This document shows positions 42,598-62,405 of a stretch of DNA of 64,000 bases, in pieces. Numbering within the stretch: position 1 is the stretch's first letter; the number at the start of each line of letters is the position of its first letter. Where the stretch lies: NCBI GenBank assembly GCA_009760855.2, contig WPIO01000009.1, positions 4,745,001 through 4,809,000 of the forward strand. The letters are read 5' to 3'. The DNA comes from Cristatella mucedo (Eukaryota > Bryozoa > Phylactolaemata > Cristatellidae). The translations under genes and the position numbers were made by a program. Below the pieces are notes generated by a model. That model made no database searches. It was not told where the DNA came from and saw only the letters and a list, made by a program, of their open reading frames with translations.

Positions 42598-43282
42598 AAT
42601 TAGAGCAAGTGGCAGAGCAGCGATTGCGAGCAAGCTGTGGAGCAGCAGTAAGTGGTACAAGCAATGCAGAATCCGCACTTACTTCCTCGGGGTGCTGGTC
42701 CAAAGTCGATATAGTTGAGATGGCATAATAATGCTCACTAGGTCACATTTGCGACCTCTTGCCACCAGCACCACAGCGCTCTGCATTGCTTACTCAAGCT
42801 TGGATCCTCTAACCGAGTAGCGGTGTGCTGGCTAAGGTATCGAGCATGTTGCCAGAGATTGTGTACTTTTATTTCGCAATCGATTCTAAGGACGTCGACA
42901 TTTGACGGACGTTATGCAATTTCAATCGACTTTGCAAATCTACCAGGAGTAAGATCAACCAGCTAAGAGTACGTGGTGGCTATTTTTTCAAACCAAAATG
43001 CCTTTAAAGTGGTGGCAGAGGAAAGCATGCTCTGCTAGCTATTAAACGAGCCTCAAGAGTACAATACTTGTCAGGCCAGCATATACAGTAAATGAACCTC
43101 AGCCATAAGCAAGGTTGCCTACAAAATAAAACGTGTGGCAATCCTTTAAAACCTTGCTGGCAAATGTGAGGGTCCACACGATCAAACTTGCCACATCTCG
43201 TTAAGAAGCCCAAGCACCATCTTAACTCTTGCAAAACTATTCAGCTGCATTATCCGTGGGTATCGAAGACTAACTCCTGAAA

Positions 43283-43425
43283 CCAGCTGGTTTGGTTCGG
43301 CGGTTAAGGTGCTAGCCCCGAACAAGGCCTGGCTGAGGTCGTGGGCTCGAGCCCCATGGCATATGTGAAGCACCTGAATAGAGGCTAGAATCTCTTAGAG
43401 TGCTATACAAATGAATATATATATA
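43283..43425 (+). mobile_element. SINE-1
   Basis: The A box region CGGCGGTTAAGGTGC, B box GTGGGCTCGAGCCCC, the shared tail and AATGAATATATAT are present. Confidence 0.88.
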
Positions 43426-43515
43426 TATTCATGTATATATATATACATATATATATATATTCATACATATATATAGAGAGAGAGAGATAGATATATAAAT
43501 AGATATAGATATATT
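43414..43515. repeat. (AT)n-rich tract after SINE-1
   Basis: Interrupted AT repeats with a short AG run, contiguous with the SINE tail. Confidence 0.85.
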
Positions 43516-43860
43516 TCGACCTTGGGTATAAGCTGAGGGCATGCTCATGGCTACATCGTTGCCGGGATTTTAGGGCATAGACCTCCACAATACAGGAATT
43601 AGATGGCAAATACCAGCAGGCCAGCTTGTTGCATATACCTCACCTTTTCTTTGGAATATAGTCGAAAAGTAATACCCTCTAAAGAAATCATAATCATCTC
43701 TTTTCCTTGCTATAGTTCTTCAGAAATTTCTTCCTGCTTAGTGCCTGTCTCTCTTCCGATACCTCTTCTCCCTCTCGCCTCTCCCTCTACTTCTTTCTCT
43801 CTATATTCTTGTCAACATGACCCGCGAACCAAAAGAGATTGACATATAGGGGCATTTATG

Positions 43861-44003
43861 CCGAGCTGGTTTGGTCCAGCTGTTAAGGTGCTCGCCCGAC
43901 CAAGGTCTGGCCGAGGTCGTGGGCTCGAGCCACGTGGCACATGTGAAGCGCCTTAATAGAGATTAGGTTCTCTTAGGGCGCTATACAAATGAATTACATA
44001 TAT
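43861..44003 (+). mobile_element. SINE-1
   Basis: GCCGAGCTGGTTTGGTCCAG, GTGGGCTCGAGCC, GAAGCGCCTTAATAGAGATT and GGGCGCTATACAAATGAATT are present. It is the same strand as the copy 580 bp upstream. Confidence 0.9.
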
Positions 44004-45779
44004 TTAAAACCAGAAAAACTAGGTCATTCTAATCAAAACTATGATGTTTCATCAGCCGAGAACTGTGTACCGGAATGTAATATCAAAAACGTAGTAATCA
44101 GAAATAGCAGTGACGTTCTCTTGTTGTTCTTCCCAAACAACATAAATCCTCAGCCTTCCCGTGGTGCTATCTGCAATTGCATGAATGCGCATCAGATTTG
44201 AATTCCATTGCCAACCGGTTGCGGGTTGGTGCGTGCATGAGCAGAGGGACGGCATATACATATAGTTACACACATCGTGTCAGCTGTAAAATCAAGTACT
44301 GCATTAGCTACTCTCAACGTACACTGGCCATATCTATGTTTCTACTGCTGAGGATTAGATCAGCAACCACAGTTAGTGAATCGTTTCGCTCGAGGTGGGA
44401 TTCTTTTAGGTACTAGTACTACGACTGGTGGCGTTTGGTAATTCTGCATTTTGAAACAAATTAAATATCATACAATTACCAAAAATTCCTGCAGCTTCAG
44501 GGCAGGAATTAAGCACCTGCACTGAAGCCGCATGGCTTCAGTGCAGGTGCTTAATTCGAAAATAATCCCAAGTAACAAGGTTAATCTGAGTGTAGAGCAG
44601 TCTCATCCTTGAGCCGTGGACTATTTATCAATCGTCAGCATACAAGCCACAATAATGCCCCACACCGGTGCACAGGACCCATATTGGCCGCACATTCTTA
44701 TTCTTTCTACCGTGGAAGCCCCAAAATGCCAACATTATAGTATCACAAGCTGATCAACGATCTCAATGCTGATAATGCAGCCCTATGCCACAGGGTCTCA
44801 AGGAAGATCTGCATTCTGGTATAAACTCCCGTGCCAGTGCTAGGTTCCACCTTCCATAATCTACGATAGCACTGCATGCTGGCCCTTGACTCAGAAGCTA
44901 GTGATGCATATTTATCCCTAGCATTTACTTAGTAGTCCGTGCTAATTCTACAGGATCGAGTGGCTTGGGAAAGATGATGGCCACCAGACCCTGACCTCTC
45001 TTTGACCTACCTGAAGCCATATGACACTAGTCCATAAATTGTGTCGACTGGTAGCCACCATTTGCTAATGCCAGGGTTTAATCCTCCATAATAAGTCTTT
45101 TATACAGCTGCGTGCAAGAACTCAATCTCTATCTACTCACTACAAAAGAAACGAGAACGATTTAATGACAAGCGAGGCATCATACCTAGACATGCGATAA
45201 AAAGCACACTATCATGTTTAAACAAGCATGCAAAAGCACACAAGAAGATACTCGAGGCCACTAATGAGTAGGGCCATAGGTTAGTAACAACATGAACGTG
45301 TACGGGTAAGAAGACAAGTGCACAGGGACAAAAAGACAGTTCACTAAGGTCAAGAGAAAGCTGAGCAAAACAGGCATCTCTTTAGCTGAGACTTAAAATT
45401 ATTCAATCAACGAAGGAGGTGACAAAAGCCGAGAGGTGTATTGCACTTTTAGTGCCTACGAACTTGAGACTCAATCACTGTAAGACTTGTATTTACTTAA
45501 AGGAAAGACGAACTAAACGAGCAAGGTCATATAGGTAGCCTGGTACCAAAAGTTAAGCAACCAGAAGACCGCAAAAAATATATAAAGAAATATTAATTCG
45601 TTTCGATGCCTGATCGGGAGCCAATTCTGGCTAAATCTATGATTGAATACCTGTCTGACGGGAATCCTCTGGCTATCCGGTCACTTTGCTTGCTATCAAG
45701 CCAGCTTGCTATCCTTGCCAGGAAGCCAAACTATCAAAGATCTATTTTTCCAGTGTGCTCTCCCAGCACCGGCTTATTG
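44004..45779. other. No gene recognised
   Basis: It contains the perfect hairpin at 44.5 kb; otherwise no element was identified. The part at 45120-45560 may be an old LINE 3' region of another family. Confidence 0.4.
44507..44556. repeat. Perfect hairpin: 23-bp stem, 4-nt loop
   Basis: Positions 44507-44529 are the exact reverse complement of 44534-44556, loop GCAT. A second perfect 9-bp hairpin (44484-44510) overlaps its left end by AATT. No surrounding element was recognised. Confidence 0.9.
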
Positions 45780-45965
45780 GCATCTGGTCACTTTGCCATC
45801 ACAGGGGCTAAACTTAAATCGTTTAGTGATCGAGCCTTCAGCTCATATGCCCAATAAAGTCTGAAACCTACATTCGGGTAGGGTCACTACCCACAATATT
45901 CTAGTATCCTTAAAGTCTCAGCTCAGGGTGCATCTACTTTGGTCAGCTTTCTCTTTGCCCCAGCG
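45780..45965 (+). mobile_element. LINE-A-like C-terminal remnant
   Basis: It reads GGGCTAAACTTAAATCGTTT then AGCCTTCAGCTCATATGCCC. In translation this is the family's LKSF.DRAFSSYA motif. Confidence 0.55.
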
Positions 45966-46217
45966 AGTCTTTTTTGTTCCACTGCGCTTTGCATGCGTAC
46001 GAGTGCACGATGGTACAAGACCGAGGTCTAGAAAACCGGTGGCCGTGAGTACATTCATCTTTGCTTGCGCATGCCAGCAAGCATAAGCATGATACGCGTT
46101 AGCTGCTGCATGCAGCAAGTTTTAAAGTGCCTGGATACAAAATGGATACAAGTAAAGGTTTGGGGAGCCTTTGGGGAGCCTTAGGGATCTTTCAAAACCT
46201 GAGATTTATCTACCCAA

Positions 46218-46335
46218 ATTTAATAATAATAATACATTTCTATAGCACCCTCGGAAAACTGAATCTCTTTCTAGGCACTTTACAGATGCTGCGTAAGAAG
46301 CATTACTAAATGATTGGATAACATTTGCGAACAGC
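46218..46335 (-). mobile_element. LINE-A2 3' tail
   Basis: It reads AATAATAATAATACATTTCT, GCACCCTCGGAAAACTGAAT, GGCACTTTACAGATGCTG and GCATTACTAAATG. Confidence 0.8.
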
Positions 46336-47639
46336 AGGCAGTGTATGCATGCATATATACACGAAGGACGAATAAATGGCAAAGGAAGCTTCGACTAAAA
46401 AGCTCCTGGTGCACAATACCAGGCTGGCCGATAGTAAAGCACAACCTGGTCAACCTACCCGGGGCTCAGTATATAATCCTTCACATAATGAGAAACAATT
46501 GACACATACACCACAAATTGGCACAAGCAACTGTGACTACATAAACTAACTTTTGATATAAACCATGGCTTCGATGCCGACCTTTCTATGTCCTGGGTGA
46601 GTTAAGGTCACAGTATGTGGCCGAATATCCAAAAATGTCGCAATCTATAAAACCAACCGATTCAAAACTAAGCACTAAAAAGTGTGTCAAATCCGTCAAA
46701 AGACCTATGACACTTTGCTTAATAAAGGATGGGGGACTTGGGAAAATTAAAAAAACGATATATTCCAATAAAGCATGAATAATGAATGTCGAGTTCAAGG
46801 ATCAAACCAACTTAGGATGCTGTACCTCCCACGATAGGATTACCTCCTCAAATCGGCTGATTTAGGTTCACAATAATCAAAACGAAATGAGATTGTGTAC
46901 ATGGAAGTAAATGAGTGCTGCAGCTCTTGTCCTTCCTGATTATAGAAGAGACTCGTCTAATCCTAATCCTGACTACAGCGCTCACAGTCTGGCCATGGCT
47001 TTCGAAGTCAGCTTTGGGTACCCAAAACCAACAGATCCTTAAACTGGTTTACAGACACCTACGATTGGGGTTGTGCCCAATCACACAAAACCTCATGCAT
47101 TATACAAGACCATATCAGTGCAGTTTCACCATGCATAGGCACAGGTAAACCCATTCAACTTAAGAATGTAATAGCTGCTGACAACAGCCAACACATACAA
47201 CAGGCAGCTGTGTAGCACTCCTGCGAAAACTAGCTAAATTGATTACCCCAGCACAATGAGCAGCATAAAAGGAGGGCCGATGTACAATACTAACTGCAAA
47301 ACCGTGGTAACCTAGTACAGCAGGCCAGTAAATGCACTAAAAATGCATGCTTTCTGGAATCAGCAGCGCTGTAACATCCAGTCGATTCTGTAGCCTGGCA
47401 CTGCAATGCTCAGAATACAGCATATATGGATACAGTGAGTTTCGTAGTCTGAAAAGCAGTATCCTAATCCCTCCCCAAACCATCACTCGGCTTCCAAAGA
47501 CGTGAAGAGTCCTATAACATACCTGTCAACCTGATAAGTACAATATTGCTAACGTCCTAATGGGAGCACTGCACATTATTATCTGTTAATTAATCAAGGT
47601 TTCGAGTGTCGAAAAGATGTGCACACCTTTTAGCACAAG
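46336..47639. other. No gene recognised
   Basis: Unique-looking sequence; short frames only. Confidence 0.5.
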
Positions 47640-48465
47640 TGTCCTCTTTGGTCCTTTGCTAGACTGCTTTTCTAACAGGTGATGCTCTTGTGGGACGGCA
47701 AACTGTGCTCGGAATTTAGATTAAATCTTTCAACTTCCTAAATTTTGAAAGTTTCATTGAAATGGCCTCAGCAGCTAGCCATCGCGACCAATCCCTATCT
47801 AAGATTCGGGACTTGTCTACCACGATGGCTAGCAAAAAATTTAACCAGCTCCCTGATTCTGTCTCTGCTAGATATTTGCAATTCCATTTTGGCTGGGCTA
47901 TCACAAAAGCCATTAGGCCACTGCAGTTGGTGATACATAAAATAAGGCTGTTAGATAAATCCCAGAGGTTTGAACATGTGTCTCCTTTGTTGGAGGAGCT
48001 TTAGTGGCTTCTGGTTCATCAATTTATACTGAGTAAAGTTCTTAGAACTGCTTCCCCAGTTTCAGCTTCTTCGTGCCCTCAGATCTGCGGACAATTAATT
48101 AGCTGATCCATTCATCTGCTTGAAGCCTGTTGTCGTTAGAAGCTTTTGTTCTGCAGGTCACTATGAGACACAGACTTCTACAATTCTTGTGCAACATCTG
48201 TCTGCCGACTGTGGCACATCGTTTACAGCCGTCCAGAGCTGATATTTCCATGCTACTCACTAACTCAACTGCCTTCTTGACTCAGCTATGCTTCTCACTT
48301 TCTCTTGGTTGCATGAAATTAATCTTTGGGCTACCAAATGTGTAACAATGGCCGCTCAGGCTTTGATACAATTTGAACAATAGCCGCTCAGGCTATAGAG
48401 AATGCTCGCACGTTAACACCTACACAGTCTTTGTGGCTTTGAGGAATTATAGACGGATAAGATGA
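47640..48465 (+). mobile_element. LINE-B fragment, nearly dead
   Basis: It contains GGTGATGCTCTTGTG, CCTAAATTTTGAAAG, GGCTAGCAAAAAATTTAACC and TTGCATGAAATTAATC, ending AGTCTTTGTGGCTTTGAGG and ATAGACGGATA. Many frameshifts are present. Confidence 0.75.
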
Positions 48466-48479
48466 ATTTAGAAGAAAGA

Positions 48480-48612
48480 AAAGCCTTTTCGGCTACCACC
48501 ACCGCTTGCAGCAGCAATAAGGATCGCCCACTGAAGGAATCAAACCCACGACCTCGGGACTGAGGTCGCGAACTGCCTTTCCTAGGGTGCCATCGCGGCT
48601 CATCACGATGCT
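48480..48612 (-). mobile_element. SINE-2
   Basis: CCGCTTGCAGCAGCAATAAG, GGATCGCCCACTG, AATCAAACCCACGACCTCGG and TAGGGTGCCATCGCGGCTCA, antisense tRNA-like boxes in order. Confidence 0.75.
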
Positions 48613-49099
48613 ACGGATGCAGCCGACGATCTTACTGTGACATCCCACAAGATGAGTTGGCACACTGCTTTGAAACATCAGCAAATTATTTCATCAACAG
48701 AGCTTTGAATATCAACAGCCTATTGCTTCCAGTGAGCCCCAACTAAATCAAGATACAAGTGAGCAGCAAACACGCAGGTCTACCGCTCCAGCACAAACCT
48801 ACACAGCTTATTACCACGGTACCCATCACTCGGACTCTGGCTCAGGATGAGCCAAAACTCCTGCTGCGGCCCTTACATTTTCTGAGCTTTGGCTATAATG
48901 ACTCATTAATGAGACATACAAATGCCGCGTCACGATAAATAAGACCATATATATGTCAACGGACCCTAAACCGGTCACATCGGAGTCAATAAGGGTATAA
49001 ATATCCCTGGGAGCACATGCAGCCGGAGACACAGTAACATAACAGGCCCACGGCGCGACACTGCCTAGCCCAGTGACACACACACAGCCTAGTCGCAGG

Positions 49100-49700
49100 C
49101 GCAGCACGAGCGCCCGGCCCCCAAATGAAAACAGTTCGGGCGAGCTTGGTCAAGACTCCCGTCTGGACCGCTCTGAAAATGGCTGCGCAAGGGCGGCGTC
49201 CGACATTATCTTCGCTGGACGAAATGCGAGCGCCGAGGCGGCCTAGGACTGCGCATACGCGGCTTACGTCACTTGCCTCTTTGCAGCAGTTTGGATAGCT
49301 TAGAGTGGACGGGTTCGACGAGTGTTCTTCTTCGAATGCTCGATCCACCTTTAAATTCGAAAGCGTCGTCACACGAAACCGCAAACGGTATTGGACGGCC
49401 ACGCGCGTCGCACCACAAGCGGTGCTGCGCCCGATTTAACCGGAAAGCCAATGCGTGCGTCGTTTCCGGACTGGGGAGACAGCGTAGAGGCTCGCGGGCG
49501 CGAAGGCGACGCGACGAAGAACGAAGTCCACCCTCCCCCCCTCCACGAACCGGGTTGTGGTATTTAGCTGATATTTAAGCTGACGCACAGGTGAATCGCG
49601 CGGCAAGGACACGTCAGTGCCGCCGGCAAGGCGAGCGCCAGTGGGGCGCCGGACTGTCGGCCAGGGGCGGAACCACGTGATGGCGATGACACGCCCACAA
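49100..49700. promoter_or_regulatory. CpG-rich stretch, possible promoter of an unseen gene
   Basis: CpG is dense here (GGCGCGAAGGCGACGCGACG, GCCGCCGGCAAGGCGAGCGC) compared with the surroundings. No exon was recognised. Confidence 0.3.
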
Positions 49701-50046
49701 TTACTCCACTCGCTACATACCCCCCTTTTAATTAGTCAACCATCCTCTTTCTCCAAGAAAGGGATTGTTTTTAAGGGGCCTGAACGATGACCTGGCCTCC
49801 GGCCAGACGTAGCGGGCGGTACGGCACCTCTGGAGCGGCTGACGCCCGACTTTTAAGGAGCAAATGTGTGGGCGCAGGCTTGGCTAACTGACTGACGCAC
49901 AAGTCAGTAAGCTGATGAGGGTCACATGATCCACGAAGCAATTGTCGGCCGAAGCTGGCAGCAAGCAGCTCGGCGCGAGTTGGTTGATCGTTTCAAAATA
50001 CCTTGGATGAATCTGAACGATAGCTTGGGTAATTCGGCTGAGTTAC

Positions 50047-50412
50047 TCACAGCTGCTGCCACTGAGCTGTAGTGGAGGTGAGTGGTGGGTGGATGGTGAA
50101 AAGCTGGCATGCCAGAATAGTCAAATAATGGCAGTGCTCGAGAGTATTGTCAGCAGTAATAGAAATTCCCGATTTACAATCATTAGGAACATGGTATTTC
50201 ATAAAGCAGTTGTGTACGCAGCCCAGAAGGTCATCTGAAGGGGTGGAGAGTAGAACTTCCGGGCTGAGAAAGTGTCCCACACCGTCTTTCTGTGGCCCCC
50301 TGAACACGATCCAGCGTCGTACGTCAGCGACATTGAATTTTAACGGAGCATGAGCTTTATTGTCAGACTCTGCGATCGGTGCCATACCTTTGTGCATCCA
50401 TGTGACCTGCAT
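50047..50412 (-). other. Open reading frame, unrecognised
   Basis: A 121-codon frame includes PLKFNVADVRRWIVFRGPQK. Composition looks protein-like but no family was recognised. It lies between a CpG-rich stretch and a SINE. Confidence 0.25.
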
Positions 50413-50891
50413 AGGAACTGCTAGCTGTGTGACGACGGATGCGTCTTGGATTCGGTCCCAGCTCTAGAATGCTCGTGCAAGCACGAACACTCGCTACGTG
50501 AGCTCCGTTTACGGCAAAGGACTTGAGAGTCCAAGAGCCGTTACAGTCGCTCTAGCCCGGCTGCCCCCCCCCCCCCGCCGCCCCGCCCTCCTTGGCTTTT
50601 TGGCTCTCCGGACACTTGCTTTGGTACAGCAACTTGGCAAGTTACAAGAAGGCCGGCAGGAAGTCATGGCAAAGCATTCTCACTTTCAAGATTTGATGGA
50701 ACAGAAGTCTATCTCATTCTAAGCCTTCTAATCTCGTCCACGCCCGCGCCCCCCCCCGTCCCCTCAGGTGCATTTACCGACTCTCTTATGCGACAGAGAT
50801 CCAGCTAGGACTGTCCGGGCCATGAAGACCACATAGGATCAGCTTTGATCAGGTATCCATATCTACCCAGAAAGACACTTAACATTTTACT

Positions 50892-51045
50892 CGCCGAGCT
50901 GGGTTGGTCCAGCGGTTAAGGTGCTCGCCCCGACTAAGGTCTGGCTGAGGTCGTGGGCTCGAGCCCTGAGGCATATGTGAAGAGCCTGAATAGAGATTTA
51001 GTTCTCTTGAGGCGCTATACAAATGAATTATATATATATATACTC
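50892..51045 (+). mobile_element. SINE-1, full length
   Basis: GCCGAGCTGGGTTGGTCCAG through GGCGCTATACAAATGAATTA, followed by (AT)n. It is one of the best-preserved copies. Confidence 0.92.
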
Positions 51046-53174
51046 AACCGAAAGAAGGCAGGCGTGACTTCGGAGCAGATCTGGTCGGCTCAGTTGTCTA
51101 TTAAAATGAAAAAATTCGCTCTGAGTGGTGACACTGTGAATAGACACTACACTTGTTTTCTAGCTTGCAGTTAGGTCCACGTTTTAGCTGCAGCTGCTGC
51201 TGTACGAGGGGTCGGTGCTGCTTTCTTGCTGGAAGCTAAGTGCACGAGCACTTTACCTAACGACAAGAAACCAGCAGGAGTGTGGAGTACCTTGGCAGAA
51301 CGATCCAGCCACCGTACTGGCCCCTGAATCTAAGCTATAGTACCAAAAGGAAGCCATACCATACAATAGCTAGGTGATCTCAATTTTGCTACTCGGCGGC
51401 CTCTGCATTTTTTGTTCTTGTCTATTGGCTTTGGTCTCTCTGGTAACCAAAACGTACCTGGAGTGTGTATGTGCTCAGCTGAAACACGGCCTTGATTGAT
51501 TTAAAACTTGTCCCAGTACTTATTTTTCAACTTCAGAGCCGGAAGCGTTTCTGTAGGCTGCAGAAGGTAATTTTACCAAGTTTTCCTGTCATCTGTGCCT
51601 TTGGGACAGCAGAAAACCCCATGCTCAGCATCAAAGCTTAAACTGGCCACAGCAGACCGAGCTCAATTTGGGGAGCAACAATACCAAGTGTGAGCCACAG
51701 GTGGACTCCTGCAAGGTGCCCATGCCACCATATCATGCTGCACATCAAAACTGTGCCTGGTGAAATGTGTCTCGCAGTTCTAGATAAGAAGTCTTCGAGC
51801 AGCTTCGCAGCTTCTTCCCCGGTGCTGTCTGAGGCGCCGGACAAAGTCGGTGCCTTCGTAGGGCCTTGTATACAGAGAAGATGATGGAGTGCATCAATTT
51901 CCCAGGAATCTCACTAGTAGGGAGACAGCCTCTTAGGGCATCTTTCTTGCAGGATTTCGGGTTTCCCGGGCAGGCACTAGGTGGAAAAATATGCACAAGG
52001 GGTTGAGACTTTGCTGAAGAACTGCTACACAATTAGCTGCAGTATGATTTATCCTTTACGATCATCTTGATAATTCAAGAAGAAAACACGGCTTACTTAG
52101 AGGAGAAAAGCGAGCACTTCCTTACACCGAAATGTATTTCGGACTTCGAACACTGCTATCAAGGACAGATTACCTTTGGGGCTGGTTCGTAAAAGTGATT
52201 TACGACAGTTTGAAAATCTCGAAAAACTATTCACCACTAAATATTGTGGTCGTTTTTCAAACTTCGCTTCAGCGTAAATACATTTTAATTCTGGTTTATT
52301 ATTTTTTCTGATTAAATGTGATCCAAAAAATTCACCACGGCAAATTCGTCCTGATCACTGTCCTTGTCTCAAAAGCGAAATAGGCGGGAATAATTACCCT
52401 TTGCTGTACTTTTTAGGCATAATATCTTGAAAAATAACACCAGGCAGATACAAAAATTGTGCCAAATAGTGTTATAATGCTTACCTTTCAACAGATTAAG
52501 GATACTACGATTCAGGAAAATTATGTTTAATACAGAATGATTTGCTTTTAGCTCTAATGCTATTTTTCCTTGGTTTCTCACAAAGTCATATTATACTCTC
52601 AATCAATCTTACAGGTGAGTCCGGATTGGGGGCGGTCAGCAACAGCTGGGAATGCTCAACTATAGGCAGCTGGTCTATCCGAAGAATTAGCCTTATCGAA
52701 GCAACCACTAAGAGAACTAACTTTTTCCATGTGCTTTATATATGCTGGAAAAGAAAGCACGTCAATTGGTTTGGTACTTATCTACACACAATAGGTCTGA
52801 ATATGTTTAACAGGCAATTCTCCCAGTTGGCAATCACTGCCGTAGGATTTGCACCCAGAGGTTTTAAAGGTCAAATCCGTCTAGCGATTTTCAGTCGGTC
52901 ATAGCCAAGCGGTCGACAGCACTTACATGGCATTGGGTTGAGGCAGTCACCTGACCGGACCTCTCCCCATGCAAGCTCCTTGCAGGTAAACTTGGCCACA
53001 TTCTTACATTTTGAGCACTGTTTCTGAGTACTTGGATTTAAGTCAAACCCTTTAAGGGATCCTTTTGGCTAACGATACGCCTGAATCGTCGGTGAGCCAA
53101 GCGATGCTGTTTCAATATGATACCGGGATTTGGCTAGATTGTAATTCAAGCACAATTAAACCCAAGGAGACGTC
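51046..53174. other. No gene recognised downstream of MRPS5
   Basis: A tRNA-like A box (TAGCCAAGCGGTCGACAGC) at 52902-52920 may be an old SINE head. Otherwise nothing was identified. Confidence 0.4.
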
Positions 53175-53310
53175 TGTCTAGTACGGTAGCACGGTGGTCA
53201 CAATGGCTCGCTAGAGTACCGGTCCTGCAAAATAGAGATTGACGGTTCATTTCCTGCCGGAGGCCAACTTGTCTTGCACAACGTTAAACGTCAGTTCTAT
53301 ATTTTCAAAT
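53175..53310 (+). mobile_element. Possible third tRNA-derived SINE, degenerate
   Basis: GGTAGCACGGTGGTCACAAT (A-box-like), then GACGGTTCATTTCCTGCC (B-box-like) about 60 bp later, a typical SINE-head layout. It lies just downstream of MRPS5. Only one copy is seen. Confidence 0.4.
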
Positions 53311-53777
53311 TAAAGAAACCGTTGGCTTCAATCTGGTAGCACACTTTCGACGATATTAAGATTATATTTGGATGCCAGCCTGAAGAAAAGCATCGGATAG
53401 CGTCTAGATTAGATTAGCGATACGACACTTGAGAGAAAGTATATTAGGACTTTCGAATGGCTAAGGAATCCATCAAACAGGAACTTTGGCCTTTGCTGAC
53501 AAGGGTTCATCTAGTTTTCACTTAAGCAGTGATAGAGACGTGAGAGCCATGTCAAAGGCCAGCAATGCAGGTACCTGTTTTTGAAGACATTTTCTATACA
53601 TTTGCAAGCTAAAACCCTTCAAATAAGTCCTGCTGGCCAGACATAGGCCAGCCACTTGAAAAAAAGAAATTTCTGTTCGTCACACAATCTCGGTCTCGGA
53701 AATCACAGCAAGAAAGTAATAAGCAATGGAAACGCAATGACAAAACCGACAAAGGAATTGACGGCACGTACAAATAT

Positions 53778-53783
53778 TTTATT
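53778..53783 (-). promoter_or_regulatory. MRPS5 poly(A) signal AATAAA
   Basis: AATAAA occurs on the minus strand about 142 nt past the stop codon, giving a short 3' UTR. Confidence 0.6.
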
Positions 53784-53924
53784 GTTCACACCTAAAAAAA
53801 AAACCCAGAGGACTGATAACAATGCTCCAGTTGATAGACTCTCGTCAACAAGAAGACGGAAGCAGGACGACGCCGTTCCAGACGTCGGCTGAAGCGTTCG
53901 CTGCTCGCCCTCACCTCTCCACTC

Positions 53925-61371
<7,447 letters not shown>

Positions 61372-61744
61372 CTGAAGACGTACAACAACCGAGTTGTTGA
61401 ACTCGAGAGTTGCTTTAGACAACTAACAGTGAGCGCTACACTAACCCCTACATGGTTTGCCGTGGCGGCTGCTACAGCGATGGCAGTGGAGTGCACAAGG
61501 AGCTCCATCAACAGTTCATGTCGCACGCTCATAGACAAGAGCTGGCGAGGCGCCGGTGTGGCAAAAGACCAGTCACATCCGCAAACGAGTGGTCGATTTC
61601 TGGGTTGCACACTCATCTCATCACGGTGCACTACTCCAAGAGAGGCCTTAATTGCATTCTCTTACGAAGCAACTGTATACATGAGAACCATTAACGAGCA
61701 CTTGCGAAGTTTTGACCAAGCTATGGAATTTAAAAGGTACATGT

Positions 61745-61890
61745 CACTGAAAATGAAGCTTTTTAAAAATCGTAAGCACTTTAACAAGCTTCACACATGC
61801 ATCTCCATCTATCAAGAATCAGCACGTTAGATACAAGTCGCATATGATGTAGAAATCCGTAAATTCGTCATGTGTAGACACGTCGATGCC
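61745..61890 (+). repeat. Diverged fragment related to the fold-back arm
   Basis: It shares AAATGAAG, AACAAGCTTCA, GATACAA.TCGCATATGATG and AAATC..TAAATT in the same order and spacing as the right arm at about 7925-8060. The second arm is not seen here. Confidence 0.5.
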
Positions 61891-62159
61891 GCAGTGCACT
61901 ATCGTTCGTACAAAGTGGGCACTTGTATCAGAAGCAATCTACACACCTATGCTGCCGAGCTGATAAAAAATAAAATTAAGATGCTAGCTGAAAAACCTGC
62001 TGCCCAAGAAAGCCACTTCATTTCATTGGGTGGATTTAACACTGTCCTTACTGAAAGAGCCTAAACTGTGTCCACTGAACCAGTATTTGCAGCCTTGGCC
62101 AAAGCTGTGCACAGCCCAGGCATTTTCCCAGCTCCAAGATTAGAAAAACCACTCTAATC

Positions 62160-62405
62160 TTGCATGGATGCTTGCTGCTCTCCTACTCAAACTAGTACTA
62201 CTCTGCTCCGACTCCTGTGCTCCTAATCCTACTCTCTTGCATCATTTCTACATCACCGCTGTAACTCCTGCTCCTATTCCACTGCTACTCCTGCCCCCTG
62301 TTCTGCTCCTACTCTCACGCTCCTCATTCTGCTCCTCTGCTCTTGCTCCAGCTCCTACTAGCCTGCTCTTGCTACGACTCCTCGTGCTACTTTTCCCCTG
62401 CTACT
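62160..62405. repeat. Degenerate CTCCTGCT-type pyrimidine-rich repeat
   Basis: Irregular CTCCT/CTGCTC motifs; low-complexity, no gene seen. Confidence 0.6.
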
